Position numbers and translations under genes: made by a program. The notes beneath the pieces are model-generated. The model searched no databases and was not told where the DNA came from. It was given only the letters and a program-made list of their open reading frames with translations. From Phenylobacterium sp. (GTDB lineage Bacteria; Pseudomonadota; Alphaproteobacteria; Caulobacterales; Caulobacteraceae): a DNA stretch of 37,549 nucleotides. Where the stretch lies: NCBI RefSeq assembly GCF_016793225.1, contig NZ_JAEUMN010000134.1, positions 1 to 37,549 on the forward strand, written 5' to 3'. Positions 6,919 to 15,157 of this stretch are shown here, piece after piece; within the stretch, counting starts at the first letter, position 1, and the number at the start of each line of letters is the position of its first letter.

Positions 6919-9011
6919 CAGTCCATCAGACGCTGCATGAGATAGGTGTACTCCAGCGCCTGCCGCATCGCCCGCTCGTTGAGGTTGGCGGCCGCGGCGT
7001 GACCGCCGTCGATGTTCTCGTAGTAGAGGTAGTCGCAGCCGTACTCCTTGAGGCGTGCGGCGGCCTTGCGGGCGTGCGCCGGGTGCACCCGGTCGTCCTT
7101 GGTGGACGTCTCGATGAACACGCGCGGATAGGGCTTGCCCCTCGCGAGGTTCTGGTACGGCGAGTAGCTCATCAGCATCGCGCGCTCTTCGGGGACCTTG
7201 GGGTCGCCGTACTCGCCGATCCAGGACGAGCCTGCGCCGATGTGGTCGTAGCCGATCATGTCGAACAGCGGGACCTGGATGACGATGGCGTTGTACAGCT
7301 CGGGCCGCTTGGTGAGCGCCACGCCCATCAGGAGGCCGCCGTTGGAGCCGCCCATGATGCCGAGCTTCTTGGGGTTGGTGATCTTGCGCGCGATGAGGTC
7401 CTCGCTGACGGCGAAGAAGTCGTCGTATACCGCCATCCGCTTCAGCTTCAGGCCGGCGTTGTGCCAGCGCGGGCCGAACTCGCCGCCGCCGCGGATGTTG
7501 GCCACCACATAGACGCCGCCCTTCTCGAGCCAGAGCTTGCCGACGGTCGCGGCGTAGCTCGGCGTCTGGCTGACCAGGAAGCCGCCGTAGGCGTAGAGCA
7601 GCGTCGGGTTCGAGCCGTCCAGCTTCATGTCCTTCCGGTGGACGACAAAGTACGGGACCTTCGTACCGTCCTTGGACGTGGCCCAGTACTGCTCCACCGC
7701 CATGTTCGAGGCGTCGAAGCGCGGCGGCAGCGTGCGGACCTGCTGCGCCTTGCCCGCCTCGGCGTCCGCCAGCCACTGGCTGGACGGCGTCAGATAGCCC
7801 GTCACGTTCAGGACCAGGCCGTCGCTGTGGTCGGCGGCCGAGCCGATGCTGATCGTCGAGTCCTTCGGCAGGTCGAGCCGGGTCGGGGCCCAGCCCGCCC
7901 CGTTGCGGCGGTAGGAGATGACCTGGCCCTTCACGTTGTCGAAGAGCGCGATCACCAGGCGGTTGCGGGTGGTGGTGACCTGCTCCACGGCCTGGGTCTC
8001 TGTGGGGCGAAGGATCAGCGCCGGGGACATGTTCGAGGGATCGGCCTTCACGGCCGCGAGGTCGAAATCCACGAGGTCGCCCTCGCGGAAGCCCTTGCCC
8101 GTCCAGTTGTCCTCGAGGCTCACGACCAGGCGGCCGGCCAGGTAGCCCTGGACCGAGGACTTGGTCGGCAGGTCCAGCTTCCGCGGCCCGCCATCGGCGA
8201 GCAGGTAGTGCTCGGCGTTGAAGGTGTCGAGCGGGCGCTGGATCAGCACTGCCTGCAGCCGGCCGTCGGGCTCGCGCAGAACGATGGGAGAGACGCCGTA
8301 GCCCCCGTCGTCCTTGCGCCCGCGGAACACCTCCAGGGCCTCGGACATCTTCTGGCCGCGCTTCAGGATCTTGGCGATGAAGGGGTATCCGGACGTCGTC
8401 ACGTCGCCCTTCTCCCACTCGGCGACCACGATCAGCGTGTCCTTGTCGAGCCAGTCCAGGCGGTGCTTGCCCTCCGGCAGGCGGAACCCGCCTTCGACGA
8501 ACCGGCCCGTCTGGGTGTCGAACTCGCGCACCTCGACCGCGTCCTTGCCGCCGTTCGACAGGCTGACCAGGCAGTAGCGGTCGTCCGGAGCCAGGCAGTT
8601 GGCGCCTTTCCAGACCCAGTTCGCCTTCTCGGCCTTCGACAGCGCGTCGAGATCCAGGATCGCGCGCCACTCCGGGGCGCCGGCGCGGTAGCTCTCGACC
8701 GAGGTGGTCCGCCACACCCCGCGCACGTGTTCGGCATCCTGCCAGTAGTCCCGCAGGGCGCCGTCGCCGGCGAAATAGACGCTGGGGATCCGGTCCTTGG
8801 CGGTCGCGATCTTCAGCGCGTCGGCGTAGAGCCCCGCATAGCGGGGGTCGTTCTGCAGCTGCGGGAGCGAGCGGGCGTTCTCGGCCTTCGCCCACTCCAG
8901 CGCCCGCGCGCCCTCGATCTCCTCCATCCAGGTGTACGGGTCGTGATCAGGCGCAGCGGCCCCCATGAGAAAGGCTCCGGCCAGGACGGTCGCGACGGCG
9001 CGCAACAGCAT
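6918..9011 (-). CDS. Prolyl oligopeptidase family (S9A) serine peptidase, exported
   Basis: The protein has 697 residues, the usual size for S9A enzymes. A short signal peptide (about 1-20, G-A-A-A-P) points to the periplasm. The propeller half is followed by the alpha/beta-hydrolase half, with nucleophile Ser556 in G-G-S-N-G-G-L-L-M, an Asp in the T-K-D-D-R-V-H-P segment and catalytic His671 in D-G-G-H-A-A-A. These enzymes cut short proline-containing peptides. The motif Y-G-D-P-K-V-P-E-E and the R-G-G-G-E-F-G strand are also typical of bacterial prolyl endopeptidases. It is the first gene of a two-gene unit with the NUDIX hydrolase. Confidence 0.93.
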   Translation of the reverse strand: MLLRAVATVLAGAFLMGAAAPDHDPYTWMEEIEGARALEWAKAENARSLPQLQNDPRYAGLYADALKIATAKDRIPSVYFAGDGALRDYWQDAEHVRGVWRTTSVESYRAGAPEWRAILDLDALSKAEKANWVWKGANCLAPDDRYCLVSLSNGGKDAVEVREFDTQTGRFVEGGFRLPEGKHRLDWLDKDTLIVVAEWEKGDVTTSGYPFIAKILKRGQKMSEALEVFRGRKDDGGYGVSPIVLREPDGRLQAVLIQRPLDTFNAEHYLLADGGPRKLDLPTKSSVQGYLAGRLVVSLEDNWTGKGFREGDLVDFDLAAVKADPSNMSPALILRPTETQAVEQVTTTRNRLVIALFDNVKGQVISYRRNGAGWAPTRLDLPKDSTISIGSAADHSDGLVLNVTGYLTPSSQWLADAEAGKAQQVRTLPPRFDASNMAVEQYWATSKDGTKVPYFVVHRKDMKLDGSNPTLLYAYGGFLVSQTPSYAATVGKLWLEKGGVYVVANIRGGGEFGPRWHNAGLKLKRMAVYDDFFAVSEDLIARKITNPKKLGIMGGSNGGLLMGVALTKRPELYNAIVIQVPLFDMIGYDHIGAGSSWIGEYGDPKVPEERAMLMSYSPYQNLARGKPYPRVFIETSTKDDRVHPAHARKAAARLKEYGCDYLYYENIDGGHAAAANLNERAMRQALEYTYLMQRLMD

Positions 9012-9122
9012 GATTGTTCCCCGAACTCGATACGCGGTGAATGCCGGCTCGATTTCTAGCCAACGGGCCCGGGAAATTCTCGCCTTTTCGGCGGGGTTCG
9101 CGCGTCGCGACCGGCGAAGCGG

Positions 9123-9263
9123 TCAGGGCCCCACCATCAGGCCGACGTAGGCGACGGGCAGGACCCAGACCATCACGGCGGCGAGGCCCAGCATGAGCCG
9201 GCGGCGGCGGCGGCGCGGGCGCACCTGGGTCTCGAAGAAGGTCGCGTAATCGAGCGTGGTCAT
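9123..9263 (-). CDS. 46-residue single-pass membrane miniprotein
   Basis: This small frame runs from an ATG at 9261-9263 to TGA at 9123-9125. The product has a polar N-terminus (T-T-L-D-Y-A-T-F-F-E-T-Q), six consecutive Arg at 17-22, and one hydrophobic helix of about 20 residues (L-M-L-G-L-A-A-V-M-V-W-V-L). The positive cluster predicts a cytoplasmic N-terminus. GGAG stands about 8 bases before the ATG, which supports translation. It lies 43 bases downstream of the WYL regulator on the same strand and upstream of the peptidase gene. I do not recognise a family. Confidence 0.55.
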   Translation of the reverse strand: MTTLDYATFFETQVRPRRRRRRLMLGLAAVMVWVLPVAYVGLMVGP

Positions 9264-9306
9264 GGGTCGTCTCCGTTGCTGGAAACGACCCTGAGGCCGA
9301 CCTACG

Positions 9307-10293
9307 TCAATTCCGGACGTGCGTCCGCACCGCGGCCTCGAGTTCGCTGCGCATCATCGCCTGCAGCGCCGGCGGCTCGACGATCTCCACCTTGTCGCCC
9401 CAGGTGAACAGGTGCCAGGCGAGCTCCCGCATCCCGCTGGCCCGGAACCGGACGATCGTCGACCCGTCGGCCTGCGGCTCCACCTTCTGACGGGCGTGGA
9501 AGCGCCAGCGCAGGGCGTCCTCGCGACCTTCGGGCGTGATGCGCAGGACCACGTCCTCGGTGTCGTCCTGGTAGATGCCGAAACTCTCGTCCGCATAGGC
9601 CTGGAGGGAGAAGTCCTCGGGCCGGTCGGCCGCCCGTCCGGTGACCTCCGGCTCGAAGACCCGGTCCAGCCGCCAGTTGCGCGGACCCGTGCCCGCCCCG
9701 ACCTCCTCGGCCACGAGGTAGTTCGAGCGACCGAAGAGGATGCCGTAGGGCGTCACCTCCCGTACACGGCCCGGCTGGGAGCCGCCCTCGTAGCGGAACC
9801 TCAGCGTCGAGAGCGCCTTCAGCGCCTCGCGGACGGCGGCGAGCACGGTCTCCTCCTCGAAAGGCCGGGGACCGGCCTGCACGGCGATGGTCTCCGCTTG
9901 CAGCAGCGCTTCCAGGTCGGGGGCGAGCCGGCGGCGGGCCGAGGCGCGCATGGCCGACAGCACCTTCTGCTCCAGCGCGCGGAGGGCCGCGGCGCGGGCG
10001 TGCGCCCCCTGCCGGTCCATCGCCTCGGCCGAGGCGGTCAGCGCGGCCAGCTCCTCCGCCGTCGGAGCCTGGAAGAGGCCGTCCAGACCCGACGGGATCC
10101 GGAACCGGCGCTCGCGCCCATCCTCGACCACCTCCATGGCGGGGAACACGGTCGCCACCGCATCGCGCATCCGCTCGACGGTCCGTCGCGCCACGCCCAG
10201 GCGCTCGGCCATCTCGTCGAGCGTAAGGCCCTCGGCCGTCCCGGCCAGCATCCGCGCGAGCTCCAGCAGTCGCGCGCCTTTTTCGTGCCTCAT
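9307..10293 (-). CDS. WYL-domain transcriptional regulator (HTH + WYL)
   Basis: The ATG at 10291-10293 gives 328 residues; the frame could extend to a TTG at 10356, but that would cover the intergenic operator-like repeat. The N-terminus holds a DeoR/HTH_11-like domain (L-T-L-D-E-M-A-E-R-L-G-V-A-R-R-T-V-E-R at about 23-41). A WYL domain follows from about residue 160 (L-R-F-R-Y-E then V-T-P-Y-G-I-L-F-G-R-S-N-Y-L-V-A), and a WCX-type C-terminal region contains V-V-L-R-I-T-P-E and the late W-H-L-F-T-W-G-D. Such proteins act as ligand- or nucleotide-sensing repressors or activators. It is divergent from a small unknown gene, and an inverted repeat lies between them. Confidence 0.88.
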   Translation of the reverse strand: MRHEKGARLLELARMLAGTAEGLTLDEMAERLGVARRTVERMRDAVATVFPAMEVVEDGRERRFRIPSGLDGLFQAPTAEELAALTASAEAMDRQGAHARAAALRALEQKVLSAMRASARRRLAPDLEALLQAETIAVQAGPRPFEEETVLAAVREALKALSTLRFRYEGGSQPGRVREVTPYGILFGRSNYLVAEEVGAGTGPRNWRLDRVFEPEVTGRAADRPEDFSLQAYADESFGIYQDDTEDVVLRITPEGREDALRWRFHARQKVEPQADGSTIVRFRASGMRELAWHLFTWGDKVEIVEPPALQAMMRSELEAAVRTHVRN

Positions 10294-10309
10294 GGGAACG
10301 TACGTCCGA

Positions 10310-10333
10310 TTTTGTCGTAGCTGACAGACAAAA
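10310..10333. promoter_or_regulatory. Inverted repeat TTTTGTC-N10-GACAAAA, probable operator
   Basis: Two perfect 7-base arms face each other (10310-10316 and 10327-10333), with centres 17 bases apart. They lie in the 77-base gap between the divergent WYL regulator and the small protein gene at 10371. The AT-rich arms stand out in this GC-rich DNA. The position, 17 bases above the regulator start codon, fits autoregulation, but the binding protein is inferred, not shown. Confidence 0.55.
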
Positions 10334-10370
10334 CCAGAACCATCGACTTTCCGCAATGGAGAACGGACCG

Positions 10371-10712
10371 ATGGCCTCCCGCTTCCAGCCCCGCCGCGCC
10401 ACCTTCACCCAGGGCCGCCTGATCGGCGACCGTTTCGCGTCGTCACCGGGCCGCACGCATCCGCGGCCGGTCCAGGCGCCGCCGCCGGTTCGCCCGCCGC
10501 CCCCGGCCGCCCTGGTGGACGCGGTGCTGCGCTATCACGACGTGGAGCTCGACCAGGGGGGCGAGCGGACCCTGCTGCGCCTCTCGGAACGTCGCATGCG
10601 CGAGCCCGAGGTGGCCTCGGCCCTGGGCGCGGACGCATCCCGCGCCGCCCGCGTCGCGATCCTCTGGAACGAGCGCGAGAGCGAGATCATCCGGGTGCTC
10701 GAAGCCGCCTAG
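10371..10712 (+). CDS. Unrecognised small protein with proline-rich N-terminus
   Basis: I chose the ATG at 10371 (113 residues) because GGAG lies 9 bases upstream; the in-frame ATG at 10356 has no such site. The first 50 residues are basic and proline-rich (P-P-P-V-R-P-P-P-P). The last 60 are predicted helices rich in Arg, Glu and Ala (E-R-R-M-R-E-P-E-V, then W-N-E-R-E-S-E-I-I-R-V-L). I know no family for it. Its divergent position next to the WYL regulator and the shared inverted repeat make it the likely regulated gene. It ends close to the convergent DUF6285 gene. Confidence 0.6.
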   Translation: MASRFQPRRATFTQGRLIGDRFASSPGRTHPRPVQAPPPVRPPPPAALVDAVLRYHDVELDQGGERTLLRLSERRMREPEVASALGADASRAARVAILWNERESEIIRVLEAA

Positions 10713-10721
10713 GGCTTCGGC

Positions 10722-11093
10722 TCATGCCGCGGGCGGCGGCGTGCCCTCGGGCCGATAGCTCGGCTGGTCGATGGCGATCTGGTCCCTGGCCATGGCCGCC
10801 AGCATCGGGAGCAGCCCGGGCGTTTCCACGCCCAGTTCGCCCGAGCGGATTCGCTCGCACAGCTCGGCGTTCAGCGCGGCGAAGTCGCCGTCGCTGCCCA
10901 GCACCTCCCGCATACCCTCCACGGCGCGGGCTTCCGCGGCCGGTCCCTGGGTCAGCTCGCGGTAGATGGTCGCCATGGCGTTGGCCGCGACGCGGGCCAG
11001 GAAGGCGTTGCGGGGATCCAGCGTCGGCCGGATCTCGTCGATCCACAGCCGGACCGACTCGGCGAGTTCCTCGGTGCGGGGATGGGTGATCAA
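10722..11093 (-). CDS. DUF6285-type protein, partner of the phosphotransferase
   Basis: The start is a TTG at 11091-11093 that overlaps the phosphotransferase stop as TTGA; no ATG lies near the conserved N-terminus, which reads I-T-H-P-R-T-E-E-L-A. The 123-residue product is mostly helical, with W-I-D-E-I-R-P-T-L, A-R-V-A-A-N-A-M-A-T-I-Y-R-E and a late A-M-A-R-D-Q-I-A-I-D-Q-P. This matches the small DUF6285 proteins that are regularly encoded behind ACAD10-like phosphotransferases. Its function is unknown; the tight overlap suggests that it works with that enzyme. Confidence 0.7.
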   Translation of the reverse strand: MITHPRTEELAESVRLWIDEIRPTLDPRNAFLARVAANAMATIYRELTQGPAAEARAVEGMREVLGSDGDFAALNAELCERIRSGELGVETPGLLPMLAAMARDQIAIDQPSYRPEGTPPPAA

Positions 11094-12085
11094 AGGCCTT
11101 CCTCCAGCAGCACGACCAAGTCGGCTTCGGTCTCCGACACGCGGCGGCCGATCATCGGCCGCTCCACGGATTTGACCATGCCGTCGCGCCACGACAGGTA
11201 CATGGTCAGGCACATCACGCCCCACCGCAGCGACCCCAGCATCTGCCAGAAGCGCACCCGCGACAGCTCGATCGCCCGGCCGCCGGCCGCCCTGTAGCCC
11301 TCCAGCAGGTCGGCATAGTCGCCGAAGCCGCCGACGGGGCGGTCCGGACGCCCGAAGCGCCAGGAGTTGGTGCAGATCCACCCCATGTCCTCGGCCGGGT
11401 CGCCGACATGGGCCAGCTCCCAGTCCAGCACCGCGGCGACGCCCGCCTGCGGGTCGAACATGATGTTCCCGTTCCGGAAGTCGCCGTGCAGCAACGTGGG
11501 CTCCACCGGAGCGGGCACATGCTTGCGGAGGTACTGGAAGGCCAGTTCCAGGATCGGGCGCTGGGCGCCGGTGGCGCGGTAGACCTCCTCGTAGCGGTCG
11601 AGCTCGATGGTCCCGTCGACCACCTTGAGGTTCATGTCGGCGGGCGGCGGCGTCTTGTGGATGCCCCAGAGCGCCTCGCCGCACTGGCGCGCCAGCGCCG
11701 GCCGCACGGCGTCGAACCGCGGATCGGAGGTGATCTTGCGGCCCAGCGTCTCGCCGTCGACGCGGACCATGACGTAGGCCTCGCCCAGCCCATCCTGATC
11801 GTCGCAGATGTGCCGCACGGTCGGCACGCGCGCGCCGTTTGCGCCGGTGGCCTGGATGAGCCTCGCCTCGGTCTGGAGGCTGACCGAGCGGGCCGTTTCG
11901 GGATCGAAGGGCACGCTGCGGCGGCGCAGGATCAGGCGCTCGGCGCCGCCCGCGCCGTCGAAGGCGAACGCCCACGTCTCCATGCTGGCGCCGCCCGACA
12001 GGCGCTGGGCCTCGGTCAGCTTCGCCCCCTCCCCGCCCAGCCGCGCGGCGAGCGTCTCGAGGGCGGCACGAACATCAACGGTCAT
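11090..12085 (-). CDS. Phosphotransferase family protein (APH fold, ACAD10-like)
   Basis: The 331-residue protein has the aminoglycoside phosphotransferase/choline kinase fold. The catalytic loop is H200-G-D202-F-R-N-G-N207, and the metal-binding Asp is D221 in L-D-W-E-L-A-H-V-G-D-P. The nucleotide-binding N-lobe includes L-S-G-G-A-S-M-E-T-W and L-I-L-R-R-R. The arrangement with an acyl-CoA dehydrogenase next door matches the bacterial counterparts of the kinase and dehydrogenase halves of ACAD10/ACAD11, which phosphorylate 4-hydroxyacyl-CoA so that it can be turned into a beta-oxidation intermediate. That role here is an inference from family and context; an antibiotic-modifying role is unlikely. 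Confidence 0.85.
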   Translation of the reverse strand: MTVDVRAALETLAARLGGEGAKLTEAQRLSGGASMETWAFAFDGAGGAERLILRRRSVPFDPETARSVSLQTEARLIQATGANGARVPTVRHICDDQDGLGEAYVMVRVDGETLGRKITSDPRFDAVRPALARQCGEALWGIHKTPPPADMNLKVVDGTIELDRYEEVYRATGAQRPILELAFQYLRKHVPAPVEPTLLHGDFRNGNIMFDPQAGVAAVLDWELAHVGDPAEDMGWICTNSWRFGRPDRPVGGFGDYADLLEGYRAAGGRAIELSRVRFWQMLGSLRWGVMCLTMYLSWRDGMVKSVERPMIGRRVSETEADLVVLLEEGL

Positions 12086-12201
12086 GACCCGGCGGAACCT
12101 TCCGGTTGGTCTAATCTGGCCCCGATCTGGCGGGGTCGGGGGCGGCTTGTAAACGGTCCCCCGACGTCAAGCCCGCCCAAGGAAGCGTTGGGAGAACGGC
12201 C

Positions 12202-13569
12202 ATGGACTTCAATATCCCCCAGGACATCCAGGACTACCTCGATGAGCTCGACCGCTTCATCGACGACGTCATCATGCCGCTCCAGCACGCGGACGATAAC
12301 GACCGATTCTTCGACCACCGCCGCGAGCACGCCCGCACCGACTGGGACAACAACGGCCTGCCCCGGCCGGAGTGGGAGCAGCTGCTCGCCAAGGCCCGCA
12401 AGCTGGCCGACGACGCGGGCCACCTGCGATTTGCCTGGCCGGTCGAGATGGGCGGCAAGGGCGGCAGCCAGCTGGCCATGGCCATCATCCGCGAGCACCT
12501 GGCCGCCAAGGGCCTGGGCCTCTTCAACGACCTGCAGACCGAGCACTCGATCGTCGGCAACAACCCGTTCGTGCTGATGTTCAAGGAGTTCGCCACCAAC
12601 GAGCAGTACGACCGCTACGCCGACGACCTGCTGAACGGCCGCATGCGCACCGGCTTCGGCCTGACCGAGCCCAACCACGGGTCCGACGCCACCTGGATGG
12701 AAACCCGCGCCGTCCGCCACGAGAAGGACGGCAAGCCGGGCTGGCTCATCAACGGCGAAAAGATGTGGACTACCGGAATGCACGTCGCGAACTACGTGAT
12801 GTGCTTCGCGCGGACCTCCGGGAAGGACGGCGACGCCACCGGCATCACCTGCTTCATCGTCCCGGCGAACTCCCCCGGTCTCAAGATCGAGGAGTATCTG
12901 TGGACGTTCAACATGCCGACGGACCACCCGCGGATCAGCTTCACGGACGTCTGGATCCCGGAGGACAGCTACTGGGGCCAGATCGACCGGGGCCTGGGGA
13001 TCGGGCAGTCGTTCGTGCACCAGAACCGGATCCGGCAGGCGGCGAGCTCGCTGGGCGCGGCGCAGTTCTGCATCAACGAGAGCGTGAAGTACGCCCGCAC
13101 CCGCAAGCCGTTCGGCAAGGCGCTGGCCGAGAACCAGGCGATCCAGTGGCCGCTGATCGAGCTGCAGACCCAGTGCGAGATGCTGCGGCTGCTGATCCGC
13201 AAGACCGCCTGGCAGATGGACAACATGGAGCACAAGGAGATCGAGCGGACGATCTCGGACAAGGTGTCCATGTGCAACTACTGGGGCAACCGGCTGGTGT
13301 GCGAGGCGGCCGACCGGGCCATGCAGGTGCACGGCGGCATCGGCTATTCGCGCCACAAGCCCTTCGAGCACATCTTCCGCCACCACCGCCGCTACCGGAT
13401 CACCGAGGGCTCGGAGGAGATCCAGATGCGCAAGGTGGGCGCCTACCTGTTCGGCTACCTGGGGCCGAAGCGGGCGGATCCGTTCTTCAAGGAACTGAAC
13501 GACGCCGAGAAGGCCGCCCGGAGCGACTACGTCCAGCCGATCCCGGCGCACCACAACGCGTCGCGCTAG
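12202..13569 (+). CDS. Acyl-CoA dehydrogenase family protein
   Basis: The protein has 455 residues, somewhat longer than short-chain ACADs and like the ACAD10/11-type or long-chain enzymes. The FAD-binding stretch G-F-G-L-T-E-P-N-H-G-S-D lies near 152, and the K-M-W-T-T-G loop follows. The C-terminal domain has M-Q-V-H-G-G-I-G-Y-S-R and R-I-T-E402-G-S-E-E-I-Q-M; Glu402 sits at the usual catalytic-base position. GGAG lies 7 bases before the ATG. It is divergent from the phosphotransferase gene over 116 bases, so the pair may share control. A separate electron-transfer flavoprotein is needed and is not in the window. Confidence 0.93.
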   Translation: MDFNIPQDIQDYLDELDRFIDDVIMPLQHADDNDRFFDHRREHARTDWDNNGLPRPEWEQLLAKARKLADDAGHLRFAWPVEMGGKGGSQLAMAIIREHLAAKGLGLFNDLQTEHSIVGNNPFVLMFKEFATNEQYDRYADDLLNGRMRTGFGLTEPNHGSDATWMETRAVRHEKDGKPGWLINGEKMWTTGMHVANYVMCFARTSGKDGDATGITCFIVPANSPGLKIEEYLWTFNMPTDHPRISFTDVWIPEDSYWGQIDRGLGIGQSFVHQNRIRQAASSLGAAQFCINESVKYARTRKPFGKALAENQAIQWPLIELQTQCEMLRLLIRKTAWQMDNMEHKEIERTISDKVSMCNYWGNRLVCEAADRAMQVHGGIGYSRHKPFEHIFRHHRRYRITEGSEEIQMRKVGAYLFGYLGPKRADPFFKELNDAEKAARSDYVQPIPAHHNASR

Positions 13570-13577
13570 CGCATCGG

Positions 13578-13611
13578 GCCGCGGCCCTGGACCCTGGGTT
13601 CAGGCCGCGGC
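13578..13611. terminator. Strong hairpin at the convergent ends of the dehydrogenase and Mpl-like genes
   Basis: An 11-base-pair stem (13578-13589 with 13601-13611, one bulged base at 13587) closes an 11-base loop. It begins 9 bases after the dehydrogenase stop and runs into the last codons of the convergent ligase gene. It has no T-tract on either side, so it may act only as a weak bidirectional terminator or as an RNA-end stabiliser. Confidence 0.4.
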
Positions 13612-15015
13612 TTCCTGCGCGCCGTAGAGCCGGTCGAAGGCCGGCGGCAGGCTGTCGGGCAGCCCCAGCAGCGGCCCCGACGACAGCAAGAGCACCACCT
13701 CGTCGCCCGACAGGCGGCTGAGCGCCTCGGTCGCCGCCTCGGCGCTCTCGACGCCCTCGACGGCGACGCCGGCGGCGGCCGCACGGGCCAGGATCTCCGC
13801 GAAGCTCGACTGCAGGTGGGAGTCGGCGCCATGCGTCGGCGGCGGGACCACCAGCACCCGGGCCGCGCCTTCGAACACCGTGTCGTACCAGGGCAGCGCC
13901 TCGCGGTTGCGCCACGAGAAGGTGTGCGGCTCGAACACCACCGTCAGCGGCCGCGTGGGGTAGTGCAGCAGCATGGCCTCGATGGCCGAGCGGGCCTTCT
14001 CGTACGAACTGCCGAAGCCTTCGACGACGGGCACGGCCGAGGTCCGGGTGAGGCGGTCGAGGCGCCGCCGGATGCCGGCGAAGCCCGCGACGGCGCGGAC
14101 GAGGTCCGCCTCCGAGACCAGGCCGCGCTCGAGCAGATAGGCCGAGACGCCGACGATGTTCTCCACGTTGTGCTCGCCGAGGAGGCTGGTGGACATCGCC
14201 AGCCGCCGGCCCCCGGGCCCCACGAGCGTGAAGCGCGTGGTCTCGCCGAAGGCCACGTCCTCGCAGAACCACCCGTCACAGGGCGCCGTGTCGTACCAGA
14301 CGATCCGCGCCGCGGCCTCGCCGGCGATCGCCCGGATCGCCGGGTGCTCCCGGGCCACGAGCAAGCCCTCGGCCGGCGCCAGGCGCAGCAGCTCGCGGAA
14401 CGGCGTCACATAGCTTTCGAGGGTCGGGAAGACGTTGACGTGGTCGTGGATCAGCGAGGTCAGGAGGATGTCGCGCGGATGGTAGAGGACGAACTTCGAG
14501 CGCCGGTCGTTGGGCCCGACGATGTACTCGTCCCCCTCCAGGATCACCTCCGGGGCGTCGCCCCAGTGACCGGTGTCGGGCAGGGACGGCGAGATCGCGC
14601 CGATCATCCAGCCGGCGTCGCGGCCGCTCTCGCGCAGGACGTGGGCCAGCAGCGCCGTGCAGGTGGACTTGCCGAATGAGCCCGCCACCACGGTGGTTGT
14701 CTTGAGGGCCGTGGCCTCGCCCACCAGCTCCGGGAAGGTCGTGACGCGGACCCCCCGCCGGCGGGCCTCCTGCACCTCGACGTTGCCTTCCCCGCCGAGC
14801 TTGGCGCTGGCCCCCAGGACCAGGATGTCGAGACCCGGCGGGAGATTCGCCGAATCGAATCGCCAGAAGACCGGGAAGCCCAGCCCCTCCACGTAGGTCG
14901 ACATGGGCGGGAACGCCCCTTCGTCGGAACCCGTGATCTCGTGGCCGGCCTCGCGCATCATCAGCGCCGCCGCGGCCATGCCCGCGCCCGCGATGCCGGT
15001 GAAATGGATCCGCAT
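13600..15015 (-). CDS. mpl: Mpl-like UDP-N-acetylmuramate:murein-tripeptide ligase
   Basis: The ATG at 15013-15015 has GAGGG upstream and gives 471 residues. The N-terminal Mur domain starts with I-H-F-T-G-I-A-G-A-G-M. The ATP loop is A111-G-S-F-G-K116-S-T, the metal/ligand region contains L-E-G-D-E-Y and S-K-F-V-L-Y-H-P, and V-F-E-P-H-T-F-S-W-R-N-R lies in the C-terminal domain. These, especially the acidic D-E-Y followed by S-K-F, fit Mpl, which joins recycled murein tripeptide to UDP-MurNAc, better than MurC. The P-loop is unusual: S-F replaces the T-H or T-K common in Mur ligases. It is alone on this strand; a CtrA box lies about 143 bases upstream. Confidence 0.8.
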   Translation of the reverse strand: MRIHFTGIAGAGMAAAALMMREAGHEITGSDEGAFPPMSTYVEGLGFPVFWRFDSANLPPGLDILVLGASAKLGGEGNVEVQEARRRGVRVTTFPELVGEATALKTTTVVAGSFGKSTCTALLAHVLRESGRDAGWMIGAISPSLPDTGHWGDAPEVILEGDEYIVGPNDRRSKFVLYHPRDILLTSLIHDHVNVFPTLESYVTPFRELLRLAPAEGLLVAREHPAIRAIAGEAAARIVWYDTAPCDGWFCEDVAFGETTRFTLVGPGGRRLAMSTSLLGEHNVENIVGVSAYLLERGLVSEADLVRAVAGFAGIRRRLDRLTRTSAVPVVEGFGSSYEKARSAIEAMLLHYPTRPLTVVFEPHTFSWRNREALPWYDTVFEGAARVLVVPPPTHGADSHLQSSFAEILARAAAAGVAVEGVESAEAATEALSRLSGDEVVLLLSSGPLLGLPDSLPPAFDRLYGAQEAAA

Positions 15016-15157
15016 CGGCCCTCTTTTCAAGCGACTAGCGTGCTGTGATCCCGCGATCCGCGGCCGGCGTCCAGTCCGGCGCGACAAGTCGCCGCCCGCG
15101 CGGGCCGGGCGTCGCCGGAAAGCGGTCCGTCGAGGCCTTTCCGCCGCGCGACGATCC

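Noticed and set aside
6999-9059. Forward open frame of 686 codons
   Set aside because: Exact antisense of the prolyl oligopeptidase, with low-complexity Val/Arg/Gly composition; a GC-rich shadow.
10700-10717. GAAGCC/GGCTTC hairpin at the end of the small protein gene
   Set aside because: Short stem overlapping the stop codon, no T-run; too weak to call a terminator.
11090-12085. Phosphotransferase as an antibiotic-resistance gene
   Set aside because: The fold is shared with aminoglycoside kinases, but the DUF6285 partner and adjacent acyl-CoA dehydrogenase point to acyl metabolism.
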